64,000 bases of DNA from Nostoc sp. T09 (GTDB lineage Bacteria > Cyanobacteriota > Cyanobacteriia > Cyanobacteriales > Nostocaceae). The stretch is from the NCBI RefSeq assembly GCF_002154695.1, contig NZ_MTAV01000047.1:1-64000 (forward strand). The letters are read 5' to 3'. Shown here in pieces: positions 10,019 through 19,378 of the stretch. The notes beneath the pieces are model-generated. The model was given only the letters and a program-made list of their open reading frames with translations. It was not told the origin of the DNA and searched no databases. The position numbers and the translations under genes were made by a program. How positions within the stretch are numbered: position 1 is the stretch's first letter; each line of letters starts with the position of its first letter.

Positions 10019-10710
10019 TGCAGAACAAAAAAAATCGCCAGCGGCTAAAAATTCCCAAATTCAGATTAATCAAACGCCAAGAAATGTGGATATTGACGGT
10101 TCAGGGTTGGATAATTGCGATCGCATTACTTACTGCTTTAATAATTTTCACGATTACTCATATCCACCCATTTCTGGCGGTTACTTCTCCCATCAAATCA
10201 GCAGAATTATTAGTTGTGGAAGGATGGCTACCAGACTATGCAATACAACAAGCTGTAATTGAATTTAAAAGTGGTAATTATCGCCAAATAATTACTACAG
10301 GAGGCACTTTAGAGCGAGGAAATTATTTAACGGCATACAACACGTTTGCAGATGTAGCAGCAGCCACCTTAAAAAAACTGGGTTTGGAACCAGAGAAGGT
10401 GGTAGCTGTACCTGCACCCTACGTAATTAAAGATCGTAGCTATACATCTGCTGCCGAATTTGGCCGCTGGCTATCTAAGTCCAATTTACAACCTAAATCA
10501 ATTAATCTTTTCTCCTGGGATGCTCATACTCGCAGGAGTTGGCTGCTATTTCAAAAAGTACTGGCTCCTCAGATTAACGTAGGTGCGATCGCAGCCAAAA
10601 CACAAGATTACGATCCTAAAAAATGGTGGCGTTATAGCCAAGGTGTACGTACAGTGATTGATGAAGCGATCGCTTATATTTATGCACATTTTTTTAATTG
10701 GAAAGCGTAA
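10018..10710 (+). CDS. YdcF/ElyC/SanA-like (DUF218) membrane-anchored protein
   Basis: One N-terminal membrane helix (residues about 24-50) anchors an outward-facing DUF218 domain. Its family core can be seen: AELLVVEGWLPDYAIQQAV, the QIITTGG strand, and YTSAAEFGRWL. Members such as ElyC and SanA act in envelope integrity and peptidoglycan-lipid metabolism; others are uncharacterised. The gene overlaps the upstream DUF2301 gene by one base. The exact substrate is unknown. Confidence 0.82.
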   Translation: MQNKKNRQRLKIPKFRLIKRQEMWILTVQGWIIAIALLTALIIFTITHIHPFLAVTSPIKSAELLVVEGWLPDYAIQQAVIEFKSGNYRQIITTGGTLERGNYLTAYNTFADVAAATLKKLGLEPEKVVAVPAPYVIKDRSYTSAAEFGRWLSKSNLQPKSINLFSWDAHTRRSWLLFQKVLAPQINVGAIAAKTQDYDPKKWWRYSQGVRTVIDEAIAYIYAHFFNWKA

Positions 10711-10723
10711 AAATTAACTGAGA

Positions 10724-11860
10724 TTATTTACCAAGGATTTGCAATAATGCTCCTTGGTAAATCTTGAGTCCTTCTGCATTGAGATGGACACCATCAGTTG
10801 TTAAATTCTGTTTCAGAACTTTATTTTCATACAATGGTGCCACACCTGCTTCTACAACTGATACTTTTTCTCTAGCTGCAACTTGAGTAATTAAAGCATT
10901 AATTTGTTCAACCTTAGAAAGTGGTGCTGCTAAATTGGGATTTGAGCTAGCTGCAACCGTTGAGTAAAAGGCTGGAATCAGAAAAACCTCCTGCGATTCC
11001 AGTTTGCGGACAAGCGCGATCGCCTCTTGCAGATTTTTGCTAAATAATTCATCATTAATTCCATACAAAGCATCATTTGCTCCAATAGCAATAATCGCTT
11101 TTTGGCATTTCACCTTATTATCATTTAAACTTTGAAGTTGGGGAATCAATGAAATAGAGCTAAGACCATTAAAGCCAAAATTAAAATTCTGATTACCTAA
11201 TGTATTACCCAATCCAGCCGAAATAGAATCACCAAACAAACAGCCTGAATATTGCTTACCCTGGGTGGCAAATATTTGATATTGAAATGCAAGTTTACTT
11301 AAAACTGAAGAATCTAAATTATCCTTTGGTTTTTCATTAGAATCACTAGAAAATAAGTTTGACATACTAACTAACTTGAAAGCTTTTGGTAAGTCAACAA
11401 CTAATCTGCTACTGGGGTAAGCTTCTAAAAAGCTGACTACACCCAGACCTTCTGGAGATTTAGCACCTAAAATAATTGCAGATCTTAATGCTGAGACACC
11501 AGCTTGATCGCGGCGGTCAATTGCTTGAGATGCAAAATATAAAATTTGCTTACCAACTATGGTATCTGCTAGTTTATCTACAGCAGAAATATCAAGAGAC
11601 ATTTTTATTTGCAAAGCTGCCTGTAACTGTTGCTGTTGTTCAGGGCTAAGATAACGCAGAAAAGATTGAAGATCTGAAGAAACTTGTTGGTTTTCAGCGT
11701 ACTTACGAATGTCTGCTATAGGTAGGGATTGCTCAAACAAACCATATCTAACAATAAGTTTTTCAGATGCCAAACTTGGCAATGAAACTGTCAGAGCATC
11801 AAGAATCAAAAATATTAAACACCCAGATAGGGATAACAGCAATCGTCGGAAAAATTTCAT
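10724..11860 (-). CDS. SGNH/GDSL hydrolase with N-terminal DUF1400 domain
   Basis: A signal peptide (residues 1-31, ending SLPSLAS) is followed by a DUF1400-type region (IVRYGLFEQSLPIADIRKYAE), and from about residue 200 an SGNH hydrolase. The three catalytic blocks are present: GDSI with nucleophile Ser, GAND with the oxyanion Asn, and DGVHL with the Asp-His pair. It is expected to be an exported esterase or lipase. DUF1400 is usually found in front of alpha/beta hydrolases in cyanobacteria, so the pairing with SGNH is noteworthy. The gene is convergent with the YdcF-like gene, 13 bases away. Confidence 0.85.
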   Translation of the reverse strand: MKFFRRLLLSLSGCLIFLILDALTVSLPSLASEKLIVRYGLFEQSLPIADIRKYAENQQVSSDLQSFLRYLSPEQQQQLQAALQIKMSLDISAVDKLADTIVGKQILYFASQAIDRRDQAGVSALRSAIILGAKSPEGLGVVSFLEAYPSSRLVVDLPKAFKLVSMSNLFSSDSNEKPKDNLDSSVLSKLAFQYQIFATQGKQYSGCLFGDSISAGLGNTLGNQNFNFGFNGLSSISLIPQLQSLNDNKVKCQKAIIAIGANDALYGINDELFSKNLQEAIALVRKLESQEVFLIPAFYSTVAASSNPNLAAPLSKVEQINALITQVAAREKVSVVEAGVAPLYENKVLKQNLTTDGVHLNAEGLKIYQGALLQILGK

Positions 11861-12021
11861 GGCTCAGGAGAATAAGAAAACCAATAGTTAATACTCAATG
11901 CTCATGTGCCATTAGTCAAGATTTATCAATAATTTAGTGCTGTTCTGGTTAATTTATTCCCAGCAATAATCAATCAACCGAATTTGGGAATACTCAATCC
12001 AGTTGGTGTGAGGATGGATAA

Positions 12022-13140
12022 GTGGCAGAAGAACGCGCATATTGGTTAGCTTGGTCACAAATTTCTGGGATTGGACCAGTATTGCTACGACGCTTGCAAC
12101 AGCATTTTGGCACGCTGGCAATAGCTTGGAAAGCGACTGCGGCTGAATTGGCACAGGTAGAGGGTTTTGGTTTTCAGACATTGGAAAAAGTAGTAAAACA
12201 GCGATCGCGTTTGCATCCAGAACAACTACTCCTCAAGCACGAACAGGAAAATCCCCATTTTTGGACACCAGCAGATGCAGATTATCCTCGCTTGCTATTA
12301 GAAACTCCCAGTCCACCCCCCAGTTTGTACTATCGCGGTGAAGTGGAACTGCAAGAAAATCTCGGAAACAAACCTCTAGTTGGCATTGTCGGGACTCGTC
12401 AACCCTCAGATTACGGCATTCGTTGGACTCGCCAGATTAGTACAGCTTTGGCGAAAAACGGCTTTACAGTTGTTTCTGGGATGGCTGAGGGAATTGATAC
12501 CGAAAGCCACATAGCAACGATGAAAGCAGGTGGACGGACGATCGCAGTTTTAGGTACAGGTGTAGATGTCATCTATCCACCCAAAAACCGGGATTTGTAC
12601 AAACAGATTTTGAGCGCGGGATTAGTTGTAAGTGAATATCCTGCCAAAACGCCACCAGATCGCAGCCACTTTCCACGCCGCAATCGCATTATTGCAGGTT
12701 TAAGCCGTGCCATCTTAGTTATAGAAGCACCATTAAAATCTGGTGCTTTAATTACCGCCACATACGCCAATGATTTCGGCAGAGATGTCTATGCATTACC
12801 TGGTAGGGTAGACGACCATCCATCCCAAGGGTGTTTAAAATTAATTAGTCAAGGAGCTTCTATAATTCTTAAAGAACTAGACGAACTTTTAAAAATGCTG
12901 GGCGCAATACCAAAACTGGATGTAGTTGCAGAATCTTCAGCACCGCAGCAGTTGACTTTGCCAGATTTACCACCAGAATTGCAACAGGTAATAAGTACTT
13001 TTGGTGTTGATGCCTTACCATTCGATTTTATTGTCCAAAAAACAGGCTTGGCTGCTGGCTCAGTTTCCAGCGCTTTGTTGCAGTTAGAACTTATGGGTTT
13101 GGTTTCGCAACTACCAGGAATGCGATATCAGAAAATATAA
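12022..13140 (+). CDS. dprA: DNA-processing protein DprA
   Basis: DprA loads RecA on incoming single-stranded DNA during natural transformation. The 372 residues show the N-terminal helix-hairpin-helix-like region (QISGIGPVLLRRLQQHFGT), the Rossmann core with VGTRQPSDYG, SGMAEGIDTESH and AVLGTGVDVIYPPKNRDLY, and the C-terminal winged-helix domain (FDFIVQKTGLAAGSVSSALLQLEL). The start is GTG at 12022; there is no better ATG in this frame. It is a single gene, and no other competence gene is adjacent. Confidence 0.95.
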   Translation: MAEERAYWLAWSQISGIGPVLLRRLQQHFGTLAIAWKATAAELAQVEGFGFQTLEKVVKQRSRLHPEQLLLKHEQENPHFWTPADADYPRLLLETPSPPPSLYYRGEVELQENLGNKPLVGIVGTRQPSDYGIRWTRQISTALAKNGFTVVSGMAEGIDTESHIATMKAGGRTIAVLGTGVDVIYPPKNRDLYKQILSAGLVVSEYPAKTPPDRSHFPRRNRIIAGLSRAILVIEAPLKSGALITATYANDFGRDVYALPGRVDDHPSQGCLKLISQGASIILKELDELLKMLGAIPKLDVVAESSAPQQLTLPDLPPELQQVISTFGVDALPFDFIVQKTGLAAGSVSSALLQLELMGLVSQLPGMRYQKI

Positions 13141-13526
13141 TCTTTATCAGACATATAGCGTCAACCCCTAGGTGTTTTGCTAATATAAAATTTTATACAC
13201 AACAAGCTCATAGCACCAGGGTGGCACTATTTATGACTAGTAAAAATAATATTAGTTTAAATGCAAAATTATATATAAATATTGTTATCAAATTTTTGGA
13301 AAAGCTTCAGTAGGCTTTGAAGTTAACATAGTACTGATAAAAAATAGTTTTCATCAAAGACAATGCTGTAACTGCCTAAGATAATGAGCTTAGCGGTTTT
13401 TTGACTATTAGTTATCGCATATAAAATTTCGTCACAATCAAGCCCTGAAAGTTAAACGATAGGTAATCCGTTCCCTAATCTACTGTATGAATTGACAACA
13501 ATATACTAGTAAATGGATGGCCTCAT
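13141..13526. other. AT-rich intergenic region
   Basis: No gene, tRNA or inverted repeat is recognised in these 386 bases. The downstream kinase has no strong ribosome-binding site; its ATG is at 13527. Confidence 0.45.
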
Positions 13527-14909
13527 ATGAAGCAAAGCGGAACAATAATCGGAGAACGTTACCGAATTGAAAAAAGGCTGAAACAAGGAGGATATGGTAT
13601 CACTTACCTGGCTGTTGATATGCATCTACCAAGCTCTCCTAAATGTGTAGTTAAACAACTCAGCCTACAAAGCAATAACCCTATTATTTTATTGAAAGCT
13701 CGAAAAATGTTTGCCAATGAAGCCAAAGTCTTAGAGCGATTAGGAGAGAAGCATGATCAAATTCCTAAACTATTAGGCTACTTTGAGGAGGAAAATGAAG
13801 AATTTTATCTAGTTCAGGAATTGATTGATGGCTATGATCTGAGCCATGAAATCACTCCAGGTAATCATCTAAGTGAGAATAAGGTAATTACTTTATTAGA
13901 GGATATTCTCAAAATCTTAGAATTTGTCCATCAGCAAAGTGTGATCCATAGAGACATCAAACCATCGAATTTAATCCGGCGAAGCTCTGATGGCAAAATT
14001 GTCATGATTGACTTTGGAGCTGTCAAAGAAATCAGTACTCTAGAAGTTGATTTAAATGGGCAACCCAGCATAACCTATAAAGTAGGAACCTTTGGTTATA
14101 TGCCCACCGAACAAGAAAACGGTAACCCCCAGCCAAGCAGTGACATCTACGCTGTAGGAATGATCGCCATTCAAGCCTTAACTAGCTTGCACCCTTGTAA
14201 TTTAAAAAAAGCAAACTCTGGAGATTTTGTCTGGCACAAACATGCACCCAAGGTAAGCAAAGCTCTTGCTCACGTTCTAGACAGAATGGTGTGCCAAAAT
14301 TTTGAGTTACGCTATCAGTCAGCTACAGAAGCATTAAATGCACTTAGGGAAGCAACGGAAACTACATTACAACTACAACCTGAGCTTAATCAAAATTTAG
14401 TTAGCAATAAATTACCACTAGTAAACCCACAAAGGTTGCATCAAAATTCAGTACTTAAGTTATCTATAAATCCGGCTGATTATCCTTTTTTTATTGTTTT
14501 ATTTTTATTGTTAGTTATTTCTGGTTTTAACATTTTCCAAATTATACAAAGAAAAAATTTGGCATCAAGATACCAATCTTATGAAGCCAAAATTGATTTG
14601 AATGATGTATGTACAAAAGACTTTATATATGAAGAGACTGATGAAGTGAAAAACAATATCCCTATTCAAAAATTAGGAATAGATTACAAAAATCAATACA
14701 AGAATGTTTGGCCTATCTTTCGTTGGGTTTGTTTATATAAACCTATCAAAAAAGGTAAGAATAATTCTTTTGTTATTGGGGAACCCATACCAATTGGCAT
14801 AAACTTGGATAAGTATTGTGAAATCAAATACCCAGATGACAAAACAAAGGCTAGCCATCACGACTATAACGATCCTAATTCATTATATTGCACCCGCCCT
14901 CACCCATAA
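13527..14909 (+). CDS. Membrane-anchored serine/threonine protein kinase
   Basis: A Hanks-type kinase domain fills residues 1-270: glycine loop KQGGYGITYLA, catalytic Lys in CVVKQL, HRDIKPSN catalytic loop, DFGAVKE metal loop and the TFGYMPTEQ activation region. Asp and Asn of the HRD-K-N triad are intact, so it should be active. A single membrane helix (FFIVLFLLLVISGFNIF) follows a linker, and the last 110 residues form an unrecognised extracytoplasmic domain with several Cys. The kinase half is very similar to that of the CHASE2 kinase at 49825. It is not in an operon. Confidence 0.9.
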   Translation: MKQSGTIIGERYRIEKRLKQGGYGITYLAVDMHLPSSPKCVVKQLSLQSNNPIILLKARKMFANEAKVLERLGEKHDQIPKLLGYFEEENEEFYLVQELIDGYDLSHEITPGNHLSENKVITLLEDILKILEFVHQQSVIHRDIKPSNLIRRSSDGKIVMIDFGAVKEISTLEVDLNGQPSITYKVGTFGYMPTEQENGNPQPSSDIYAVGMIAIQALTSLHPCNLKKANSGDFVWHKHAPKVSKALAHVLDRMVCQNFELRYQSATEALNALREATETTLQLQPELNQNLVSNKLPLVNPQRLHQNSVLKLSINPADYPFFIVLFLLLVISGFNIFQIIQRKNLASRYQSYEAKIDLNDVCTKDFIYEETDEVKNNIPIQKLGIDYKNQYKNVWPIFRWVCLYKPIKKGKNNSFVIGEPIPIGINLDKYCEIKYPDDKTKASHHDYNDPNSLYCTRPHP

Positions 14910-14973
14910 AAACATTACAAGTACAGCAGATTGCAGGTTTGTCACTTAATCCGTATATTAGCATTAATTATTA

Positions 14974-15080
14974 TATAGCAATCCTAAATGAGTTGTGAAA
15001 TTACTCATTGAGCCAGGGAATAGGAAAGAAGGATCTACAAATGTACTTTGTTTTTTCACAAATGAAATAGGACTGCTATA
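14974..15080. mobile_element. MITE-like element, copy 1
   Basis: A 107-bp non-coding element bounded by imperfect inverted ends: TATAGCAATCCTAAAT at the left, and TATAGCAGTCCTATTT read inward from the right. A second copy of the whole element lies at 23428. TA next to each end is consistent with TA target use. Confidence 0.85.
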
Positions 15081-15218
15081 GTTGCTAAAAAATGCAAAAT
15101 ACAAAGGTGGTTGCTACATAACATAATGACGCAACCGCCGCTATTATATCTTGCGACAGTGGGGCTGTTAATATGGCCAAAATCACCTAAAATTCCGAGC
15201 AGCGATCGCAAGCAACAT

Positions 15219-15587
15219 CTAACGTTCCCCATATTCCATGCCATTAGCCTCAGCATAGCGATGCATAAATCGCATGAATCTGTCCCAACGGTCATCCTGC
15301 TCAATTTCCAATTTACACTCGACTCGCTGTAATTCATCCCCTTCATCACCGCCAAAAATGAATCGAGTAGAAGCAGGAGTAAAATTAATTTCACCTTCTT
15401 CATCTGTTAAACGCAAGGAATTCAAAGATGGTTTGGTAAAGCTATTAAACCCTTCCAAAGCTTGCAATTTCTCGAAAAACATCACAACTATGCGTTTACC
15501 AGTACGGACTTCGCGTCGCAAACTTACATTACTCAGATCTTCAAAAAGTCCAGCAAAAAATTCGATTGAAGGTGTAGTTGATTCCAT
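15219..15587 (-). CDS. psb28-2: Photosystem II Psb28-2-type assembly protein
   Basis: The 122 residues match the Psb28 family of PSII assembly factors: the central LTDEEGEINFTP strand, and the highly conserved C-terminus WDRFMRFMHRYAEANG. Compared with classical Psb28, the N-terminus (FFAGLFEDLSNVSLRRE) and the middle fit the second paralogue, Psb28-2 (like slr1739 in Synechocystis), better. It associates with PSII intermediates on the thylakoid. The gene stands alone; the following 246 bases hold no gene. Confidence 0.82.
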   Translation of the reverse strand: MESTTPSIEFFAGLFEDLSNVSLRREVRTGKRIVVMFFEKLQALEGFNSFTKPSLNSLRLTDEEGEINFTPASTRFIFGGDEGDELQRVECKLEIEQDDRWDRFMRFMHRYAEANGMEYGER

Positions 15588-15833
15588 ATTAAATGAAGTA
15601 TCAAATGTAAAGTATTAATGATGAAATTTGAAATGAACCATTCCATTTTTATTTTCAACCTTTAGGCTAAATACTTCACCTTTTTTTCATACTTCATTAT
15701 GTTTTTGTTAACTTGTAAGTAGTCCGGTGAGCATTGGGCAAGTCTTATTAATTACTTCTCCCTTGTCCTCCCTGTCCTCCTTCTCTCCCTGCTCCCTTGC
15801 ATTCATAGCTGGAAGTCCCCAACTGCCCTGCAC

Positions 15834-17510
15834 TTATCTAGGTGGGTAATACTGGGGATTCATGACTGGAGATGATGGATAACCAGTATTAGGCATAGGG
15901 TTTACCATGCCGTTGGGATAAGGAGCCATGATTGGGGGTTGATAACCATTCATGGGTACAGTACTGCCTGTATTGTTGGGCATGGGTACAGTATTGAATG
16001 TACTGTTGGGCATGGGTACAGGAGGAGCCATTACTGGCGACTGATAACCAGTTGCAGGCATAGTGGTTGTAGTGCCACTGGGCATAGTGGTTGTAGTGCC
16101 ACTGGGCATAACCGCATTTTGGCTAAATTGTTGGTAAGCGGCACGAGAAATGGCGCTAATGAGTTTTTCAGCGCGGAGGTCGTTATTGGGACGCTGTACC
16201 ATAACTGCGGCTATGTAGCGCTTACCAGTGGGGATATCAACTAAACCTGCATCTGCCAGCATTGTGCCGATATCGCCTGTTTTGTGGGCAATACTAGCGC
16301 CTGCTCCTAAACCAGATGGCAGCAAAGTGTCTTTTTGAGTTTGGCGCATGATATCAAGCAGCCGATCGCGCGATCGCATATTTACCAAATTCCCCTGATT
16401 TACCATCGCCATCAAGGTAGCTAATTCCTTGGGACTGGTGGTATTTGTCCCTTGTAAATCTGGAAGTTGATTGCGAATTGCTGTAGTTGTCAAACCCCAA
16501 CTGCGGAAACGCTGGTTCAACGCTTCTATCCCTCCCAGTCGAGCAATCAGCATATTTGTTGCTGTATTGTCGCTGATGGTAATCATTTTAGTGGCGACTT
16601 CTAAAGCCGTGTACTGAGTACCCGCCGGCTTGTATTGCATATTTCCGGAGCCACCAGCAATCATCTGTTGCTGCATGGTCAGCATTTCATCCAGGCGGAT
16701 TTTCCCTGCATCTAAATCTTGGAAGAAGGCGACCAAAATTGGTATTTTAATCGTACTGGCCGCTGGAAAACTAGTAGCGCTATTCACATCTACATAAGCA
16801 CCTGTATCCAAATCTACTAATAAAACTCCCGGTGTCAGATTTGGATTTGCCGCCGCCAGGTTTTGCACGGCAGTTTTCAACGAGGTAATTTCCTGAGATA
16901 AATATAAGCCAGAAGGCGTTTGAGCAGTTGGGGTAGGTTGGGATTGGGATTGCCCAACATTAGTATTAGATGTTGAAGAAGTTGGTGTCATCCGAGTAGC
17001 TGGGTCTAATACAGATAAAACCGTGCCCATAATCGCGCCGATACCAACTCCCACAATCAACAGCCGCATGGTATACAGCAGTGTTCTTGCCATTGGTTTT
17101 AAACGTGTCTTACGCGATCGCATGGCTGTTTTAGGCGACCCATGCCGATCGACCCGTACTGTCTTCAACTTTACAGTACTGGGTTGTACTTGAGGAGCCG
17201 TTACCTTCGTTCTGGGGATTGGTTTCACCGCTGCTGGCATTACCAGCCCTGGTCTTGACCTTGATACCCCAGCCGCCATTGGAGAGTTATTAGCACTCTT
17301 GGTTACCCGTGTAAGCGTGGCTTCTTTAGCGACAGCACGCTTTTGGTTGGGAACTTTCACTTTTTTGGGTTCCACTTTTTGCACTTTGGGTGGACGCTGG
17401 CGGCGGTTTACGGGTTGACGCCGCGAGAAAGCTCTAAGTTTTTCACTCGATTCTGACACCGCTACTCCTTGTGACCCAATCGATTTTTTTCCTGCTGACT
17501 CCCGGCCCAA
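15834..17510 (-). CDS. Class A beta-lactamase-like serine hydrolase, membrane anchored
   Basis: The N-terminal 140 residues are basic and Pro-rich and are followed by a membrane helix (LLIVGVGIGAIMGTVLSVL). An outward-facing beta-lactamase2-type domain follows, with all three active-site boxes: SxxK as STIK, the SDN box in ISDNTATN, and KTG in AHKTGDIG. An omega-loop Glu166 equivalent is not evident, so it may be a transpeptidase- or carboxypeptidase-like enzyme and not a true beta-lactamase. The C-terminal 90 residues are low-complexity Pro/Met/Asn/Thr with short repeats (PSGTTTTM twice; VPMPNNT-like units), probably a disordered wall-spanning tail. It is divergent from no gene and monocistronic. 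Confidence 0.85.
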   Translation of the reverse strand: MGRESAGKKSIGSQGVAVSESSEKLRAFSRRQPVNRRQRPPKVQKVEPKKVKVPNQKRAVAKEATLTRVTKSANNSPMAAGVSRSRPGLVMPAAVKPIPRTKVTAPQVQPSTVKLKTVRVDRHGSPKTAMRSRKTRLKPMARTLLYTMRLLIVGVGIGAIMGTVLSVLDPATRMTPTSSTSNTNVGQSQSQPTPTAQTPSGLYLSQEITSLKTAVQNLAAANPNLTPGVLLVDLDTGAYVDVNSATSFPAASTIKIPILVAFFQDLDAGKIRLDEMLTMQQQMIAGGSGNMQYKPAGTQYTALEVATKMITISDNTATNMLIARLGGIEALNQRFRSWGLTTTAIRNQLPDLQGTNTTSPKELATLMAMVNQGNLVNMRSRDRLLDIMRQTQKDTLLPSGLGAGASIAHKTGDIGTMLADAGLVDIPTGKRYIAAVMVQRPNNDLRAEKLISAISRAAYQQFSQNAVMPSGTTTTMPSGTTTTMPATGYQSPVMAPPVPMPNSTFNTVPMPNNTGSTVPMNGYQPPIMAPYPNGMVNPMPNTGYPSSPVMNPQYYPPR

Positions 17511-17632
17511 AACTCACTCCTCAAGCAATCTAATACTGAAATCACTTTTTGCCACTAAGTAGCATTTTTGTGTTTAGTTTAGGCCATATTATCTATTTTG
17601 GGGGGATGAATGCGTACATATTAATCGATGAA

Positions 17633-18370
17633 TTACAAGATTTCACGATCGCTATGGTTTTTCAGTGCCCATTCTACTTGCCGCAAAATCCCTCGCAACA
17701 TAGCTACTTCAGTCGTTTGCAGGTGTGTACGATTATATAGTTGCCTAAATTTTTCCATTCGGCTAGCTGCGGTATGGGGATAAAGATAACCTATCTTCAG
17801 CAGTAAAGATTCTAATTGTTGGTAATAAGCTTCCACCACATCCCAAGGTGCGAGTTCTATTGATGGTGACTCAGTTGCAGATAATTCTGTAAATTGTGCC
17901 AGTTCATAACAGCAGATGGCCACAGCCGTAGCCAGATTGAGAGATTGATAACTCTCATGTGTGGGAATCATCACAAACCGCTGAGCATAGTTTAATTCTT
18001 CATTGCTTAATCCCCGGTCTTCTCTACCAAAAATTAGCGCTACGGGTTTTTCTATTTCTTCCAATAACCAAGGTAGTGCCGTGCGGGGGTTTTCTAAAGA
18101 TGTTTCTTGACTGCGAACCCTGCCAGTAGTGGCTACCACTCTTACACATCCCTGCAAAGCTTCGGGTAACGTTGCAACTAATACGGCAGATTCTAAAATC
18201 TCTTTGGCATGAACCGCCATTTTCATAGCTTCCATTGACAGCGGATCGCATTGGGGATTGACAATTACCAGATGATTTAGCCCAAAATTTTTCATTGCCC
18301 TAGCGATCGACCCCACATTCATTGGACCAGCTGGCTCCATCAACACAATTCTTAACCCAGCTAATCCCAT
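17633..18370 (-). CDS. TrmJ-type tRNA/rRNA 2'-O-methyltransferase (SPOUT)
   Basis: SPOUT-superfamily enzyme that methylates the ribose of nucleotide 32 in tRNAs in characterised TrmJ proteins. The knot motifs are seen: MEPAGPMNVGSIARAMKNFG (motif 1), ALIFGREDRGLSNEELNYAQ (motif 2) and IPTHESYQSLNLATAVAICCYEL (motif 3). A C-terminal helical extension (about 70 residues) carries the TrmJ-like dimer region. Starting at the ATG at 18370 gives 245 residues, family-typical. The precise target nucleotide is inferred from the family. Confidence 0.88.
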   Translation of the reverse strand: MGLAGLRIVLMEPAGPMNVGSIARAMKNFGLNHLVIVNPQCDPLSMEAMKMAVHAKEILESAVLVATLPEALQGCVRVVATTGRVRSQETSLENPRTALPWLLEEIEKPVALIFGREDRGLSNEELNYAQRFVMIPTHESYQSLNLATAVAICCYELAQFTELSATESPSIELAPWDVVEAYYQQLESLLLKIGYLYPHTAASRMEKFRQLYNRTHLQTTEVAMLRGILRQVEWALKNHSDREIL

Positions 18371-19378
18371 TTCTTGCCTTCCTCCATTCGACCCGAAAAG
18401 ACTTGCAGAACAATTCTCGGTATTATAGCTTTTGCTAGAGAGCTTCCTGGAAATTATTGTAGCTGTGTTAAAAATTGTTTCTCAAAAAATGCCAAGCAAG
18501 CAAACTCAGGCAATAATTACTCGCGCCCTTATTTTTGAATTTCTCATATTTTCTTTGGATTTTAGTTTTACCATTGACAGGGCTAGTAAATAGGTTGACT
18601 CTAAAAAAATGTCAAACTTCTGTTTGTTAGGCAGAAAATTTTTTCAACCAAGGCATTTGAGGTTTAATTAAGTCGGTATAGCTGGAAAATAGGCAGGTAA
18701 ACATCAAGGCTGCAATTCTCTTGATTGATTGGCAAGTTCTTTGATGAGTTACTACTTAGGAATGTGGATTAAAATACCTACAATTCTTCTAGAGTGCGTT
18801 ACGCTTCTAACGCAGCGGAAATCTGGGATTGTGGTTACGCCACCATACTTCGCCACCTAACTATCTCAAGTTTTGCATTTTATTTACTCCACGTTTCTGA
18901 GCAAATCGATTAATATATAGTTTTTTCCAAAATGGATACAAAACTATATCCTCTTTTTTCAATCTTTACATTTGTTTAAAAGTAGCTTCTAATGCACTAA
19001 CATCTCACCCGAAGGTGTAAACTCCTTTTTGAACTATTGAATTTTTAATATTTATGGAGTTAGAAAATTTACATAAAGCTATCTTGTTTTTACGGTTAAA
19101 AGATTTTGAAATACTGGTGGCGATCACTATCAGCATTTATTATGGGGGTACAAGCATCTAAATTTTTATTGCAACATGGTTGCTCAGTTATGTCTCAGAA
19201 ATTATTACTGAAAGTACTGAGCTTTTAATACCAGTAACATACTGAGTGATTTAGTATATAAGCTAGTATTGCTATCTACAAGCAGAACACAGGGAATTAG
19301 TTTAGGTAGCTTGATAATCAAAGGAATTTTAACTTTTAGTTGTAAAGCTTTTGTATAAAATATTGGGAGTTATTCAAA
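18371..19378. other. One-kilobase gene-less region with a short palindromic repeat
   Basis: No open frame with coding character is seen on either strand. At about 18794-18815 a small palindrome (GCGTTA...TAACGC around CGCTTC) resembles the GC-rich repeats common in Nostocales. The rest is AT-rich and could hold an unrecognised small RNA or the 5' region of the downstream gene. Confidence 0.4.

Noticed and set aside
15111-15618. Plus-strand frames over psb28-2
   Set aside because: They are antisense shadows of a recognisable Psb28 protein.
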